DNA of 20,468 bases, from contig CANROY010000017.1 of NCBI GenBank assembly GCA_947632355.1, positions 1 through 20,468 of the forward strand. Direction: 5' to 3'. Shown piece after piece: positions 7,038 through 15,429 of the stretch (its first letter is position 1; every line of letters begins with the position of its first letter). This DNA is from an uncultured Bacilli bacterium. Its GTDB lineage: Bacteria > Bacillota_I > Bacilli_A > RF39 > UBA660. The notes beneath the pieces were generated by a model, which had not been told where the DNA came from, made no database searches, and worked only from the letters and a program-made list of their open reading frames with translations. A program made the position numbers and the translations under genes.

Positions 7038-7739
7038 TTAGAGAATTTCACATATTTTACTTATATTTTCAGGGTTGTTGGCACAATTACCGAGCAAAAA
7101 GCCATCAATATTGTCAAGTTTTGCCAGTTCTTTTATGTTTTTAGTAGTAATTCCTCCCCCATAAAGGATGGTTGCATCTAGTTTGTATTCTTTTTTTATG
7201 TCTTCTTTCATTTTTTTAATTAAAGTATCTAAAACATCTGGCTTACAAGTTGTTTTACTATTAATTGCCCATGAAGGTTCATAAGCAAATAAAATATTTT
7301 GCTGTTCTATTAAAGAAAGTTGTTCCAAAATATTTTTTAATTTCATGTGCAATTCCAAAATCGTTTCTTCCATTGTTTGGTGTTTTTCTTCTCCAATACA
7401 CAAAACAACTTTTAAGTGTTCTTTTGTGGCATTTTTAATTTTTAAGACAACATCTTCAAGAGTTTCTTTTGCTTCACTATGATTTAGTAGCACATAACGA
7501 ACTTTTAGACTTTTCAATTGACTTGCTAAAACTTCTCCCGTGATACTACCACTTTCATACTTAGAAATTTCTTGGCTTCCTAACTTATAAGGAGCATCAT
7601 AAAAGAAACTTAAATACAAAGTAGAAGGAAATAAAACAAGTTCTACTTGGTTTACTTTTAAGTTTTTCAAATCCTTTTTATATTCCAATATTTCTTTTAA
7701 AGTCTTATTGGACTTTAAATTACACATCAAGTACTTCAA
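7038..7739 (-). CDS. tpiA: divergent triosephosphate isomerase
   Basis: Interconverts dihydroxyacetone phosphate and glyceraldehyde-3-phosphate in glycolysis. At 233 residues it is shorter than the usual 250. Catalytic residues are in place: Asn7/Lys9 (CNLKSN for the usual GNWKMN), His87 in LNHSEA and Glu154 in AYEPSWAI. The mobile phosphate loop after WAI, usually GTGK, reads NSKT, and the second phosphate loop YGGS reads YGGG. The start is a TTG at 7739. It is supported by GGAGG (7753-7749) nine bases upstream inside pgk, and it supplies the first beta strand; the ATG at 7727 would cut that strand. The gene overlaps the end of pgk by 20 bases, which suggests translational coupling. Identity is secured by operon context and catalytic residues, despite the divergence. 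Confidence 0.9.
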   Translation of the reverse strand: MKYLMCNLKSNKTLKEILEYKKDLKNLKVNQVELVLFPSTLYLSFFYDAPYKLGSQEISKYESGSITGEVLASQLKSLKVRYVLLNHSEAKETLEDVVLKIKNATKEHLKVVLCIGEEKHQTMEETILELHMKLKNILEQLSLIEQQNILFAYEPSWAINSKTTCKPDVLDTLIKKMKEDIKKEYKLDATILYGGGITTKNIKELAKLDNIDGFLLGNCANNPENISKICEIL

Positions 7740-8931
7740 TTTCTTCTTCCTCCGTTATGGCATCAATTCCTACTAAATGCCCTTTTGTTAAATATTCTAA
7801 AGTGGCTCCTCCACCAACTGAAAGGTACGTAAAAGCATCTTCGAAACCTAAATTCTTAACAGCACTTACGGAATCCCCTCCACCAACAACTACAATCCCT
7901 TTGCAGTTTTTAAGGGCATTAAATAGTTCTTTGGTTCCATTGGAATAACGAACATCTTCATAAATACCCATTGTTCCATTTAAGAAAATCGTTTCACTTT
8001 CAGCAATCGCCTTTTTATACTTTTCTAAAGTTTTTGTACCTACATCCGTGATGACTTCATTATCCGTTACTTCATTAATCCTTTTATAATGAATATAAGC
8101 TTCATCATACGTACTTCCTACAATGGCATCTAAAGGTAGCATTAATTTATCACGATAATCCAACATAATTTGTTTTAAAGCATTAATTGTTTTATTACTT
8201 TCCGTAGCAAGAGAAGAACCAATATTAAAGTTTAAAGCCTTTAAAAAACTATTGGCAAGCCCTCCTGCTAAAAGTAAATGGTCGCATTTTGGTAGTAAAG
8301 AAGAAATTAAATCCAATTTATCTTCTACTTTGGCACCACCCATAATTACCGTAAACGGATGTTTCGGTTCACTCAAAAATTTATCCATCGCCGCAAGTTC
8401 TCTTTCTACAGAAAAACCAATACAACTTGGAATGTATTTCGTAATACCAGTCGTAGAAGCATGAGCTCTATGCGCAGAAGCAAAAGCATCCATAACGAAA
8501 ACATCTGCTAAAGAAGCAAAGAATTGAGAAACTTGAGCATCACAATTGCTTTCTAGTTTATTGGGAACATCTAAAAATCTCGTATTTTCTAAAAGTAAAA
8601 TATCTCTTGGTAACATTAATTCAATTCTTTTTGGAAGTTCCGGGTCTAGTATTTCTTTACTAAAATAAACTTCTCTTCCCACCAATTCTTTTAAACGTTT
8701 CGCAACCGGTTCTAAAGAATGTGTTAATTTATCTTCTTCTTTTTTAATCTTTCCTAAATGACTTAAAATAATAATTTTACAATCATTCTTAATTAAATAA
8801 CGAATGGTTTCTAAACTAGCAACGATTTTCGTATCATCCATAATTTTACCATTATAAATGGGTACGTTATAATCGCATCTTACTAAAACACGTTTTCCTT
8901 TTAAGTCCATTTTTTCTATTCGTTGTTTCAT
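7720..8931 (-). CDS. pgk: phosphoglycerate kinase
   Basis: Transfers the acyl phosphate of 1,3-bisphosphoglycerate to ADP, the first ATP-yielding step of glycolysis. Of usual bacterial length at 403 residues. The N-terminal domain has VRCDYNVP (residues 17-24), the LSHLG substrate-binding segment, LLENTRF and the AHRAHAST loop. The C-terminal nucleotide domain has GGAKVEDKL, FLNGTMGIYE (usually NGPMG, so Thr replaces Pro) and VVGGGDSVSAV. The ATG follows AGGTGGG and sits 8 bases after gapA. The 3' end contains the ribosome-binding site and start of tpiA. Confidence 0.97.
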   Translation of the reverse strand: MKQRIEKMDLKGKRVLVRCDYNVPIYNGKIMDDTKIVASLETIRYLIKNDCKIIILSHLGKIKKEEDKLTHSLEPVAKRLKELVGREVYFSKEILDPELPKRIELMLPRDILLLENTRFLDVPNKLESNCDAQVSQFFASLADVFVMDAFASAHRAHASTTGITKYIPSCIGFSVERELAAMDKFLSEPKHPFTVIMGGAKVEDKLDLISSLLPKCDHLLLAGGLANSFLKALNFNIGSSLATESNKTINALKQIMLDYRDKLMLPLDAIVGSTYDEAYIHYKRINEVTDNEVITDVGTKTLEKYKKAIAESETIFLNGTMGIYEDVRYSNGTKELFNALKNCKGIVVVGGGDSVSAVKNLGFEDAFTYLSVGGGATLEYLTKGHLVGIDAITEEEEIEVLDV

Positions 8932-8939
8932 AAACCCAC

Positions 8940-9947
8940 CTACTTTTCAAACATTTTCTTGGCTGTACGTAACATTTGTGCCGTGTAACCCATTTCATTA
9001 TCATACCAAGAAGCAATTTTTACAAGTTGTTTTTCTCCTACGGTTAGTACTTTGGTTAAAGAACCATCTACTAAGGAACCACACTTCTTTCCTATTATAT
9101 CACTAGAAACAACAGGGTCAAAGGTTACACGTAGAGTATCACTTTGATTGTTTACTAACGTTTTATTGATTTCTTCTTCCGTTACCTTTGTTTTTAATTC
9201 TAATACTAAATCCACTAGTGAACCATCACTTACCGGAACACGATAAGCACAACCATCAATGCGACCAGAAAGTTCTGGAATAACAGCACCAATGGCTTTT
9301 AAAACACCGGTGGAAGTTGGAATAATATTCATGGCACAAGCCCTTCCTCTTCTTTCTTTAATTCCTTTTTTATGAGGAATATCAAGAGTTGCTTGATCGT
9401 TTGTATAGGCATGAATTGTACTCATGAATCCTTTTTCAATTCCATAGGTATCCTCTATAACTTTTAAAATAGGAGCAAGACAATTCGTGGTACAAGAAGC
9501 CCCTGATACAATCGTATCATCACTTGTTAATAAGGAATCATTAACACCATACACAATTGTTTTAACATCTCCCTTTGCTGGTGCAGAAATTAACACTTTC
9601 TTAGCTCCAGCTGTAATATGTTTACTCGCATCTTCTTTATTGGTAAATAAACCCGTACATTCTAAAACCAAATCGACATTTAACTCTTTCCAAGGAAGTA
9701 AAGCAGGGTCTTTTTCCTTATACACTTTTATTCTTTTACGATTGTTAATCACAAGTTCATCGTTTTCAAAACGAATTAAATCTTCGTGAAAAGAACGATG
9801 ATTGGTATCATATTTTAAAAGATACGCAAGTTCCTCTGCCTCTGTTAAATCATTTATAGCAACAATATCAAATACATTTCCGGTAATCATCTCACGAAAA
9901 GCAACACGACCAATTCTTCCAAATCCATTAATGGCTACTCGAATCAT
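8940..9947 (-). CDS. gapA: glyceraldehyde-3-phosphate dehydrogenase, type I
   Basis: Oxidises glyceraldehyde-3-phosphate to 1,3-bisphosphoglycerate with NAD. The 335 residues are the normal length. The Rossmann domain begins NGFGRIGR (residues 7-14); the acidic Asp in INDL (about 31-34) indicates NAD preference, the glycolytic direction. The catalytic cysteine is Cys152 in SGASCTTNCLAP, paired with His179. The C-terminal WYDNEMGY motif is present. The start follows AAGGAAG with ten-base spacing. It lies 17 bases after the nucleoside kinase gene with no terminator between, and 8 bases before pgk, so the four genes form one operon. Confidence 0.97.
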   Translation of the reverse strand: MIRVAINGFGRIGRVAFREMITGNVFDIVAINDLTEAEELAYLLKYDTNHRSFHEDLIRFENDELVINNRKRIKVYKEKDPALLPWKELNVDLVLECTGLFTNKEDASKHITAGAKKVLISAPAKGDVKTIVYGVNDSLLTSDDTIVSGASCTTNCLAPILKVIEDTYGIEKGFMSTIHAYTNDQATLDIPHKKGIKERRGRACAMNIIPTSTGVLKAIGAVIPELSGRIDGCAYRVPVSDGSLVDLVLELKTKVTEEEINKTLVNNQSDTLRVTFDPVVSSDIIGKKCGSLVDGSLTKVLTVGEKQLVKIASWYDNEMGYTAQMLRTAKKMFEK

Positions 9948-9964
9948 TTTTGCATCTTCCTTTC

Positions 9965-11596
9965 TTATCCTATAAATTCTCTTAAAATGGAATCTTTACT
10001 AATATATTCACTTGGAATTGGGTAAAAGTTTCTTAAAGAATCTAATAAACGCCTTGCTTCCTCATAGTAAGGAGAAGTCGTTTCCACCGAATATAAAAGA
10101 GGTTCCACAAAAACTTTTAATACACCAACTTCAAAAGCATACGCGGTATTAATAATGATATCGGCTTGGTGAATAAATGGAAATATATTTTTTTCTTCTC
10201 CATCTCGTACACTTTGCCAAAGCTGTATCGTTGTTGATACATCGGTTCCACGAGTTCGATTGTCCCTTACAATTCTTCTTAATAATCTTAAATCAACAGT
10301 TGAAATGTAGTTATGACGGTCGATTCCTAAAGGTATAAAGGGACTTAGATAAATCTTGTACTTCGTATTACTTGGAATAGATGAAGTTAACTCTTCATTT
10401 AATCCGTGTAAGCCTTCAATTAAAAGTAAACTATTTTCTTTCATTTGTACAGGATTTGCACTACGATTTTTCTTTTGAATGACAAAATCATAAACCGGTA
10501 GACATACACTTTTTCCCTTTAACAAATCGGTTAAATCTTGATTAAATAATGCAGTATCAATCGCATTTAAAGACTCAAAATCTTTATTTCCAAGTTCATC
10601 TACGGGTGTTTCTTCACGGTCTTTATAATAGTCATCAATCGAAATAGGAATTGTTTCATAGCCTAAAGCCTTTAAATAACTAGAAAGCCTTTTCATGGTG
10701 GTTGTTTTTCCTGTTGAAGAAGGACCACTAATTAAAACCACTTTGATATTTTTATTCTCACTAATTTTTCTTGCTACACTCGCAATACTTTCATTAAAAA
10801 CAAGTTCACAAGCACCAATAAATTCTTGTATCTTACTACTACTAATTTCTTCGTTTAAATCCGGTAAGTAAGAAGTATGCATCACTTTTAACCAATTTTG
10901 TCCTTTTTTAAATGTATCAATAATTTTTTCATAGTGAACATATTCAGGAACACTTCCTTTGGTTCTACTACTAGGGTAAACTAAAACAACTCGATTATTC
11001 CCTAAATATTTTAAATCAAACTTATTAATATTTTTTGTATGATAAGGCATATCGGTATAAAAATAGTTATAGTAGCTTTTTAATTTATAAATACTTACAA
11101 TTTCATTGGTATTGTTATGAATGTTTCTGGCTTTTTCTTCTTGATGGTTATTGTTGTAGTAAGCCATTGCTTCTTTTTTTTCAACATTGTATTTGAGTAT
11201 CTTTTCATCATTATGGATAATCTTTGCCATCTCTTCTTTAATACGACTCATATCCTCTTTTTTTAGAACAATACCCTTTATCTCACACATAATTCCTTTA
11301 GGTACACTATGTAAAAAATACACTTCTACATTTGGGTAGGCTTCTTTTACTGCCACTTCAAAAATAAATTTTAAAGCCCCTTGATACATACGATAGCCAA
11401 AAGGGGTAAAGACATTTAAAAAAGTAAGAACACTGTTCTTGGTTATTTTTTCTTGCATCGGAACAATCTCATTATTTACCTTTACGCCGATAAACTCTTC
11501 ACTAGGATTTATACTATCCACAATTTCATATAAAGGTGTTTTATAAGGAAATGTTTTCTTTGTTCCATCAGGAAATGTAATTTCAATACTTTGCAT
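9965..11596 (-). CDS. TGS-domain nucleoside kinase (uridine-kinase-like)
   Basis: This 543-residue protein has the architecture of the Firmicute/Thermotoga nucleoside kinases fused to threonyl-tRNA-synthetase-like N-terminal domains. Residues 1-62 are a TGS domain (IEITFPDGTKKTF...), residues about 65-230 match the second synthetase-type domain, and a uridine-kinase-like P-loop kinase domain starts near 285, with Walker A GPSSTGKTT at 291-299, then ISIDDYYKDREETP, the YDF segment and LLIEGLHGLN. It probably phosphorylates a nucleoside such as uridine in salvage; the substrate cannot be read from sequence. It is the first gene of the kinase-gapA-pgk-tpiA operon and starts behind GAGGGG. No tRNA-synthetase catalytic core is present, so it is not ThrRS. 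Confidence 0.88.
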   Translation of the reverse strand: MQSIEITFPDGTKKTFPYKTPLYEIVDSINPSEEFIGVKVNNEIVPMQEKITKNSVLTFLNVFTPFGYRMYQGALKFIFEVAVKEAYPNVEVYFLHSVPKGIMCEIKGIVLKKEDMSRIKEEMAKIIHNDEKILKYNVEKKEAMAYYNNNHQEEKARNIHNNTNEIVSIYKLKSYYNYFYTDMPYHTKNINKFDLKYLGNNRVVLVYPSSRTKGSVPEYVHYEKIIDTFKKGQNWLKVMHTSYLPDLNEEISSSKIQEFIGACELVFNESIASVARKISENKNIKVVLISGPSSTGKTTTMKRLSSYLKALGYETIPISIDDYYKDREETPVDELGNKDFESLNAIDTALFNQDLTDLLKGKSVCLPVYDFVIQKKNRSANPVQMKENSLLLIEGLHGLNEELTSSIPSNTKYKIYLSPFIPLGIDRHNYISTVDLRLLRRIVRDNRTRGTDVSTTIQLWQSVRDGEEKNIFPFIHQADIIINTAYAFEVGVLKVFVEPLLYSVETTSPYYEEARRLLDSLRNFYPIPSEYISKDSILREFIG

Positions 11597-11619
11597 ATAG
11601 ACCCCTCGTATTCTACTTT

Positions 11620-11625
11620 ATTTTA
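11620..11625 (-). promoter_or_regulatory. extended -10 promoter for the kinase-glycolysis operon
   Basis: TAAAAT on the minus strand is preceded by TGA, giving an extended -10. Transcription would start near 11613, a short leader to the ATG at 11596. No clear -35 hexamer is visible. Confidence 0.4.
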
Positions 11626-11731
11626 TCATAGAAACGGTTGGTTTACTAGTTTTTCTTTTTAAACAATACTAGACATTTTTTTCTCGTATAAAAAGGATGG
11701 TTTGCTCTTATGATAGTAATAGGTGATGAAA

Positions 11732-12295
11732 GTGAATCTTATTCCAACAGTTGTTGAAAAAAGTAGTAACCACGAATACGCTTATGATTTATATTCTAGA
11801 TTGTTAAAAGACCGTATTGTTTTTTTAACTGGTGAAATTAATATGCAAAGTGCCAATATCGTGATTAGTGAACTTTTATATTTAGACTCTCTAAATCACG
11901 AAGAAATTTGTTTGTATATTAATAGTCCTGGAGGGGAAGTAACGAGTGGATTTGCCATTTATGATACCATAGAGTTTATTAAAAGCGATGTAAGAACGAT
12001 TGTCGTTGGAATGGCTGCAAGTATGGGTGCTTTTTTACTTGCTTGTGGAGATAAAAGATGTGCTCTTAAAAATGCCGAAGTCATGATTCATCAACCCCTT
12101 GGAGGCATACAAGGACAAGCAACCGATATTAAAATTGTTGCAGACCATATCTTAAAAATGAAAAAGAAATTAATCGATATATTAGCGAAAAAAACCAAGA
12201 AAAAAGCCTCTACTTTAGAAGCTGATATGGAACGAGACTTTTATATGGATGCCAAGGAAGCTTTAGAGTATGGTTTAATTGATGAAATCTTATGA
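11732..12295 (+). CDS. clpP: ATP-dependent Clp protease proteolytic subunit
   Basis: Serine protease that forms tetradecameric barrels and degrades proteins delivered by ClpX or ClpC. With the GTG start at 11732 it has 187 residues and begins NLIPTVVEK, the canonical ClpP N-terminus. AGGTGA (11721-11726) is well placed for that start; an upstream in-frame GTG (11723) and ATG (11726) overlap the ribosome-binding site. The triad is Ser97 (GMAASMGA), His120 (MIHQPLGG) and Asp169 (MERDFYM). The C-terminus stops at LIDEIL, a few residues shorter than usual, and the gene overlaps the end of whiA by 6 bases tail to tail. I found no convincing CtsR or CIRCE operator in the 127 bases upstream. Confidence 0.96.
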   Translation: MNLIPTVVEKSSNHEYAYDLYSRLLKDRIVFLTGEINMQSANIVISELLYLDSLNHEEICLYINSPGGEVTSGFAIYDTIEFIKSDVRTIVVGMAASMGAFLLACGDKRCALKNAEVMIHQPLGGIQGQATDIKIVADHILKMKKKLIDILAKKTKKKASTLEADMERDFYMDAKEALEYGLIDEIL

Positions 12296-13219
12296 TTTAT
12301 TTTTTTGATACTGTTCAATTAATTTTTTCATTTTAATAAAATGATGATTAATCCCTGATTTTCCTATTTTATAATCGGTTTCCATAGAAATAATTTCAGC
12401 CAGCTCCGAATAGGAAGACTCCGGATATTGATAACGATACTCTAAAACAATTTTGGTATGTTCATCTAATAAATCCATTAAATCATTTTGTTTTAAATAT
12501 TCAATACTTTCTTTTTGTTTCAAACCCGTAAGGGTTGTTTTTTCTTGGTTGGCAATTTCACAATTATTTAAACGATTCACCATATTCTTATGGTCTCGAT
12601 AAATACGGATATCTTCAAAATAAAATAAGGAATTAACCGCTTGAAACATTTTTATCATATCACTAATCGTTTCCCCACTTTTAATATAGGTCATATAACG
12701 ATTACTTCTTTTTAAAACTTTAGCATCCATGCGAAATGTTTTTAAAATATCTTTAATAAACGTAGCATCGATTTTTGTATTAAAAACAAATTCTAAATGA
12801 TACCCACTTGTACTTGGGTCATTGATAGAACCAGTTGTTAAAAATGTCCCTTTTAAATAAGCAATTCGCTCTTCTTCGGTTTCAAAATATAAAGCATTCG
12901 CTTTTACTTTTTTACCATTTTCATAAATATATAACGATTCTAATATGTATTCTATTTTATCTTTAATTTCTAAGATATAGATTTGTTTAATACGAAATCT
13001 TTTTTGGTTACGGACAATAATTTTAATGTTAATTCCAAAAATTTCTTTTAAGTAGGTATAAATACGCCTGGCAATTTTCGCATTTTCACTAGTGATACTA
13101 ATTTTATCTTTTTCGATTTTGGCATCGTATCTTAACATAGCAGCAAGTTCTGCTCTTTTTTCTAACTGATTACTATTGTATTCCGTTATTTCTTCTTTTA
13201 AACGTGTTGAAAATGTCAT
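12290..13219 (-). CDS. whiA: WhiA family sporulation/cell-division regulator
   Basis: WhiA proteins combine an N-terminal LAGLIDADG-homing-endonuclease-like fold with a C-terminal helix-turn-helix. In Bacillus they affect division and chromosome segregation, and in Streptomyces they control sporulation septation. This 309-residue protein has the usual length. The linker NRLNNCEIANQEKT and the C-terminal SELAEI...GKSGINHHF helix-turn-helix are family hallmarks. The homing-endonuclease catalytic acids are not evident, as in the family generally. The start follows AAGGAGATACGCCT and a TATAAT box. The gene stands alone between the M23 terminator and clpP, without the usual rapZ-yvcK neighbours. 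Confidence 0.95.
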   Translation of the reverse strand: MTFSTRLKEEITEYNSNQLEKRAELAAMLRYDAKIEKDKISITSENAKIARRIYTYLKEIFGINIKIIVRNQKRFRIKQIYILEIKDKIEYILESLYIYENGKKVKANALYFETEEERIAYLKGTFLTTGSINDPSTSGYHLEFVFNTKIDATFIKDILKTFRMDAKVLKRSNRYMTYIKSGETISDMIKMFQAVNSLFYFEDIRIYRDHKNMVNRLNNCEIANQEKTTLTGLKQKESIEYLKQNDLMDLLDEHTKIVLEYRYQYPESSYSELAEIISMETDYKIGKSGINHHFIKMKKLIEQYQKNKS

Positions 13220-13239
13220 AGGCGTATCTCCTTTTTTTT

Positions 13240-13245
13240 ATTATA
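13240..13245 (-). promoter_or_regulatory. -10 element for whiA
   Basis: A perfect TATAAT on the minus strand lies just ahead of AAGGAG and the whiA ATG at 13219. The -35 region is only T-rich, so the promoter is probably modest. It sits just downstream of the M23 peptidase terminator. Confidence 0.4.
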
Positions 13246-13264
13246 ACACCACAATAGAGAAGAA

Positions 13265-13286
13265 AAAAAGGCAAAATTGCCTTTTT
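13265..13286 (-). terminator. terminator of the ftsE-ftsX-M23 operon
   Basis: An 8-bp stem (AAAAAGGC / GCCTTTTT) with a 6-base loop is followed on the minus strand by more T residues. It begins 2 bases past the stop of the M23 peptidase gene. Confidence 0.8.
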
Positions 13287-13288
13287 GA

Positions 13289-14539
13289 TTATCCTCCATA
13301 ATAAGCTGTTCTTACATTCCAACTATAGCCAACTTTATTATTAAATCCCGGTGGAACAATAACTTTTGAATTTGGAACACTTCCATTAAACCAACCTTTA
13401 GCTACTCCAAAGTGTAAGTGAGCTCCTGTCGTACACGTATCATATCCTCCGTGTCTAGAACTTGTACTGTATCCACCAACAAAACCTATAACTGTATCTT
13501 GAGTTACAACTTGTCCAACTTTTACATTGAATCTTAAAAGATGATAATAGAAAGTAGTATACTCAACACCTCCTACAACAACAGTAATGTATAACATATT
13601 TCCTCCACAACTATATTTAGGAACCATACCTGATACTGTTCCTGCAGCTGCAGCATAAACTGGTGTTCCTTCTGATACTTTTCCAATGTCAATTCCACTA
13701 TGGAAACTATACTTTTCACCGGTAATTGGATGCGTACGATATCCTTCTAAACTTGTAACAGAACCTTTAACAAGAGGTTTCAGCCATCCGGCGTTATAGG
13801 GTACATTTGCACAATCTGTTAATTTTTCTTTGTCGCCCAAATAACTATTTTTACTTTGTGCACATAATTCTTTATAAGCATCTACTTGTTGTTGCATTGT
13901 TTTAATTTGAGTATCAATATCCAATGCAAATTCATCATATTCTTCCAAGTTCCCATATAATTCTTTTATAGCCTTTTCATAACTGTCAATCTTAGCAGTT
14001 AAATCTTGTTGCTTTTTAGCCAAATCTTTTTTTAATTGTTCATTTTTTTTGATTAAAGCATCCAACTCATCTAAACTTTTTTTATTCGAATCCGTAATTT
14101 GACCAACAGCAGCAATACGCATAATAAGTTCCGTAATCGAAGAAGAATCAGACATATATTTTAAATAAACATTTTCGCTTTGTAATTGTTGTAAAACTTT
14201 TAAAACGTTTTCGGTTTGTACTTTTAATTCCTCTATTTTTGTATTCGATTCTTCTATTTCTTCCTCAGCTTTATTTATATCTTCTTCGGCTTGGACAATA
14301 TCTGCTTTTGCAGTTTTAATAGCCTGTTGTTTTCTACTAATTTCGGTTTTTGTTTGTTGTTCTTTAGCATCATTATCTGCCTTTTTCTTCTTTAAATCAG
14401 CTAAGTCTTGTTTTAAATCTCCCAAAGTTTTATCAGCATCTGATTTAGCTTCCACTGGTATAGGGGAAATTGTATAGGTAAATAAAACAGCTATCATCAT
14501 TAAGAAAGGAAATGCTTTTTTCATTATACTCTTTATCAT
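13289..14539 (-). CDS. coiled-coil M23 peptidoglycan endopeptidase partnered with FtsEX
   Basis: Secreted cell-wall hydrolase. The chosen start, ATG at 14539, forms an ATGA overlap with the ftsX stop and gives 416 residues; a longer frame to 14611 reads through ftsX and adds an unlikely Trp/Cys-rich leader. Residues 1-31 are a signal peptide (cut after VEA). Residues about 35-245 form a long Lys/Glu-rich coiled coil like those of EnvC, PcsB and CwlO, and about 262-380 form a LytM/M23 domain. All zinc and catalytic positions are present: His280 and Asp284 (HSGID), His333 (YYHL), His374 and His376 (HLHFG). It is thus probably an active enzyme and not a degenerate EnvC-type activator. Cys311 and Cys369 near the active site may form a disulfide. 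FtsEX is expected to activate it at the septum through the coiled coil. Confidence 0.93.
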   Translation of the reverse strand: MIKSIMKKAFPFLMMIAVLFTYTISPIPVEAKSDADKTLGDLKQDLADLKKKKADNDAKEQQTKTEISRKQQAIKTAKADIVQAEEDINKAEEEIEESNTKIEELKVQTENVLKVLQQLQSENVYLKYMSDSSSITELIMRIAAVGQITDSNKKSLDELDALIKKNEQLKKDLAKKQQDLTAKIDSYEKAIKELYGNLEEYDEFALDIDTQIKTMQQQVDAYKELCAQSKNSYLGDKEKLTDCANVPYNAGWLKPLVKGSVTSLEGYRTHPITGEKYSFHSGIDIGKVSEGTPVYAAAAGTVSGMVPKYSCGGNMLYITVVVGGVEYTTFYYHLLRFNVKVGQVVTQDTVIGFVGGYSTSSRHGGYDTCTTGAHLHFGVAKGWFNGSVPNSKVIVPPGFNNKVGYSWNVRTAYYGG

Positions 14540-15429
14540 ATCTTTAGATACTTCCTTACCGCACGATAACTTCCAACCATACCAATAACAGCACCAATCA
14601 AAAGTAGGCATAACGCAACATACAAAATAAAGTTAAATGGTTCTGTTAAACGAATAATATGCGTAAATAGGTAGCCATTAAAATGGTCGTATAGAAGTAC
14701 ATAACCATAAATAGAAACAATGATTGGAATCACACTTCCAAGTATTCCTAAAAAGAATCCTTCAAACAAAAATGGTAAACGAATCGAAATATTACTTGCT
14801 CCAACTAAACGCATAATCTCAATTTCATTTCTTCTTGAAAAAATCGTAAGTTTAATTGTATTTCCAATTAAGAAGGCTGTAACTAAAACTAAAGCAAGAA
14901 CAATGACCAAAGTGATTTTTTCAAGTACATCAAAGGCTTTTACTAAGTTTTCGGCCATTCCTTCTCCATAATCAGCACTTTCTACCGTATCGATTTTTTT
15001 AATTTCTTCTGTCGTATCTTTTAAGTGATTTACGTCTTTTACAACTACGGTAAATGAATTTAATAACGGATTGGTATCCAAATAATCTAAAGCGGTACTA
15101 AACGTATCTGAATAGTTTTTCATTTCTAGTTTCCATTCATCTTTGCTTTTGTATTCGTAATCCTCTACGTTTTCCAATGTTTCTAACTTATTCTTTAATT
15201 CATTAATTTGTTCTTCTGTGGCTGTTTCTTTCATATACACAACAATGGTTAATTCTTTTTCTAAATCTTTCGTAATATTTTTTACATTGTAAGAAATGAC
15301 CATAGCAACAGCAACTAAAATAAGTGTAATACTACTACAAGTAATGGCTGCTGTTGATAAACTAAAGTTACGTATAACGCTTTTAAAAGCATCACGAATA
15401 CCACGTGTTAAAATCCTAATTGCTTTCAT
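14536..15429 (-). CDS. ftsX: cell-division ABC transporter permease FtsX
   Basis: Membrane partner of FtsE. The complex does not transport solute but transmits ATP hydrolysis to a wall hydrolase outside. With the ATG at 15429 (AAAGGAAG upstream) it has 297 residues, the normal length, and overlaps ftsE by 14 bases; a longer frame begins at 15459 without a ribosome-binding site. The order is one N-terminal helix (about 20-45), an extracellular loop of about 100 residues that should bind the coiled coil of the next gene product, then three helices in the C-terminal half with the FtsX motif RRNEIEIMRLVGAS. The stop TGA overlaps the ATG of the M23 gene. Confidence 0.95.
   Translation of the reverse strand: MKAIRILTRGIRDAFKSVIRNFSLSTAAITCSSITLILVAVAMVISYNVKNITKDLEKELTIVVYMKETATEEQINELKNKLETLENVEDYEYKSKDEWKLEMKNYSDTFSTALDYLDTNPLLNSFTVVVKDVNHLKDTTEEIKKIDTVESADYGEGMAENLVKAFDVLEKITLVIVLALVLVTAFLIGNTIKLTIFSRRNEIEIMRLVGASNISIRLPFLFEGFFLGILGSVIPIIVSIYGYVLLYDHFNGYLFTHIIRLTEPFNFILYVALCLLLIGAVIGMVGSYRAVRKYLKI

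Noticed and set aside
8252..8464. Open frames opposite pgk, gapA, ftsX and the FGE-fold genes
   Set aside because: They lie antisense within well-supported genes, and their translations show no recognisable protein features.
11661..11714. Promoter or CtsR/CIRCE operator ahead of clpP
   Set aside because: TATAAA and TATGAT occur, but no partner -35 at proper spacing and no heptad or inverted repeat of those regulators is recognisable.
14540..14611. 72-base N-terminal extension of the M23 peptidase
   Set aside because: It lies wholly inside ftsX, encodes a Trp/Cys-rich segment before the signal peptide, and the ATGA overlap at 14539 is a better start.
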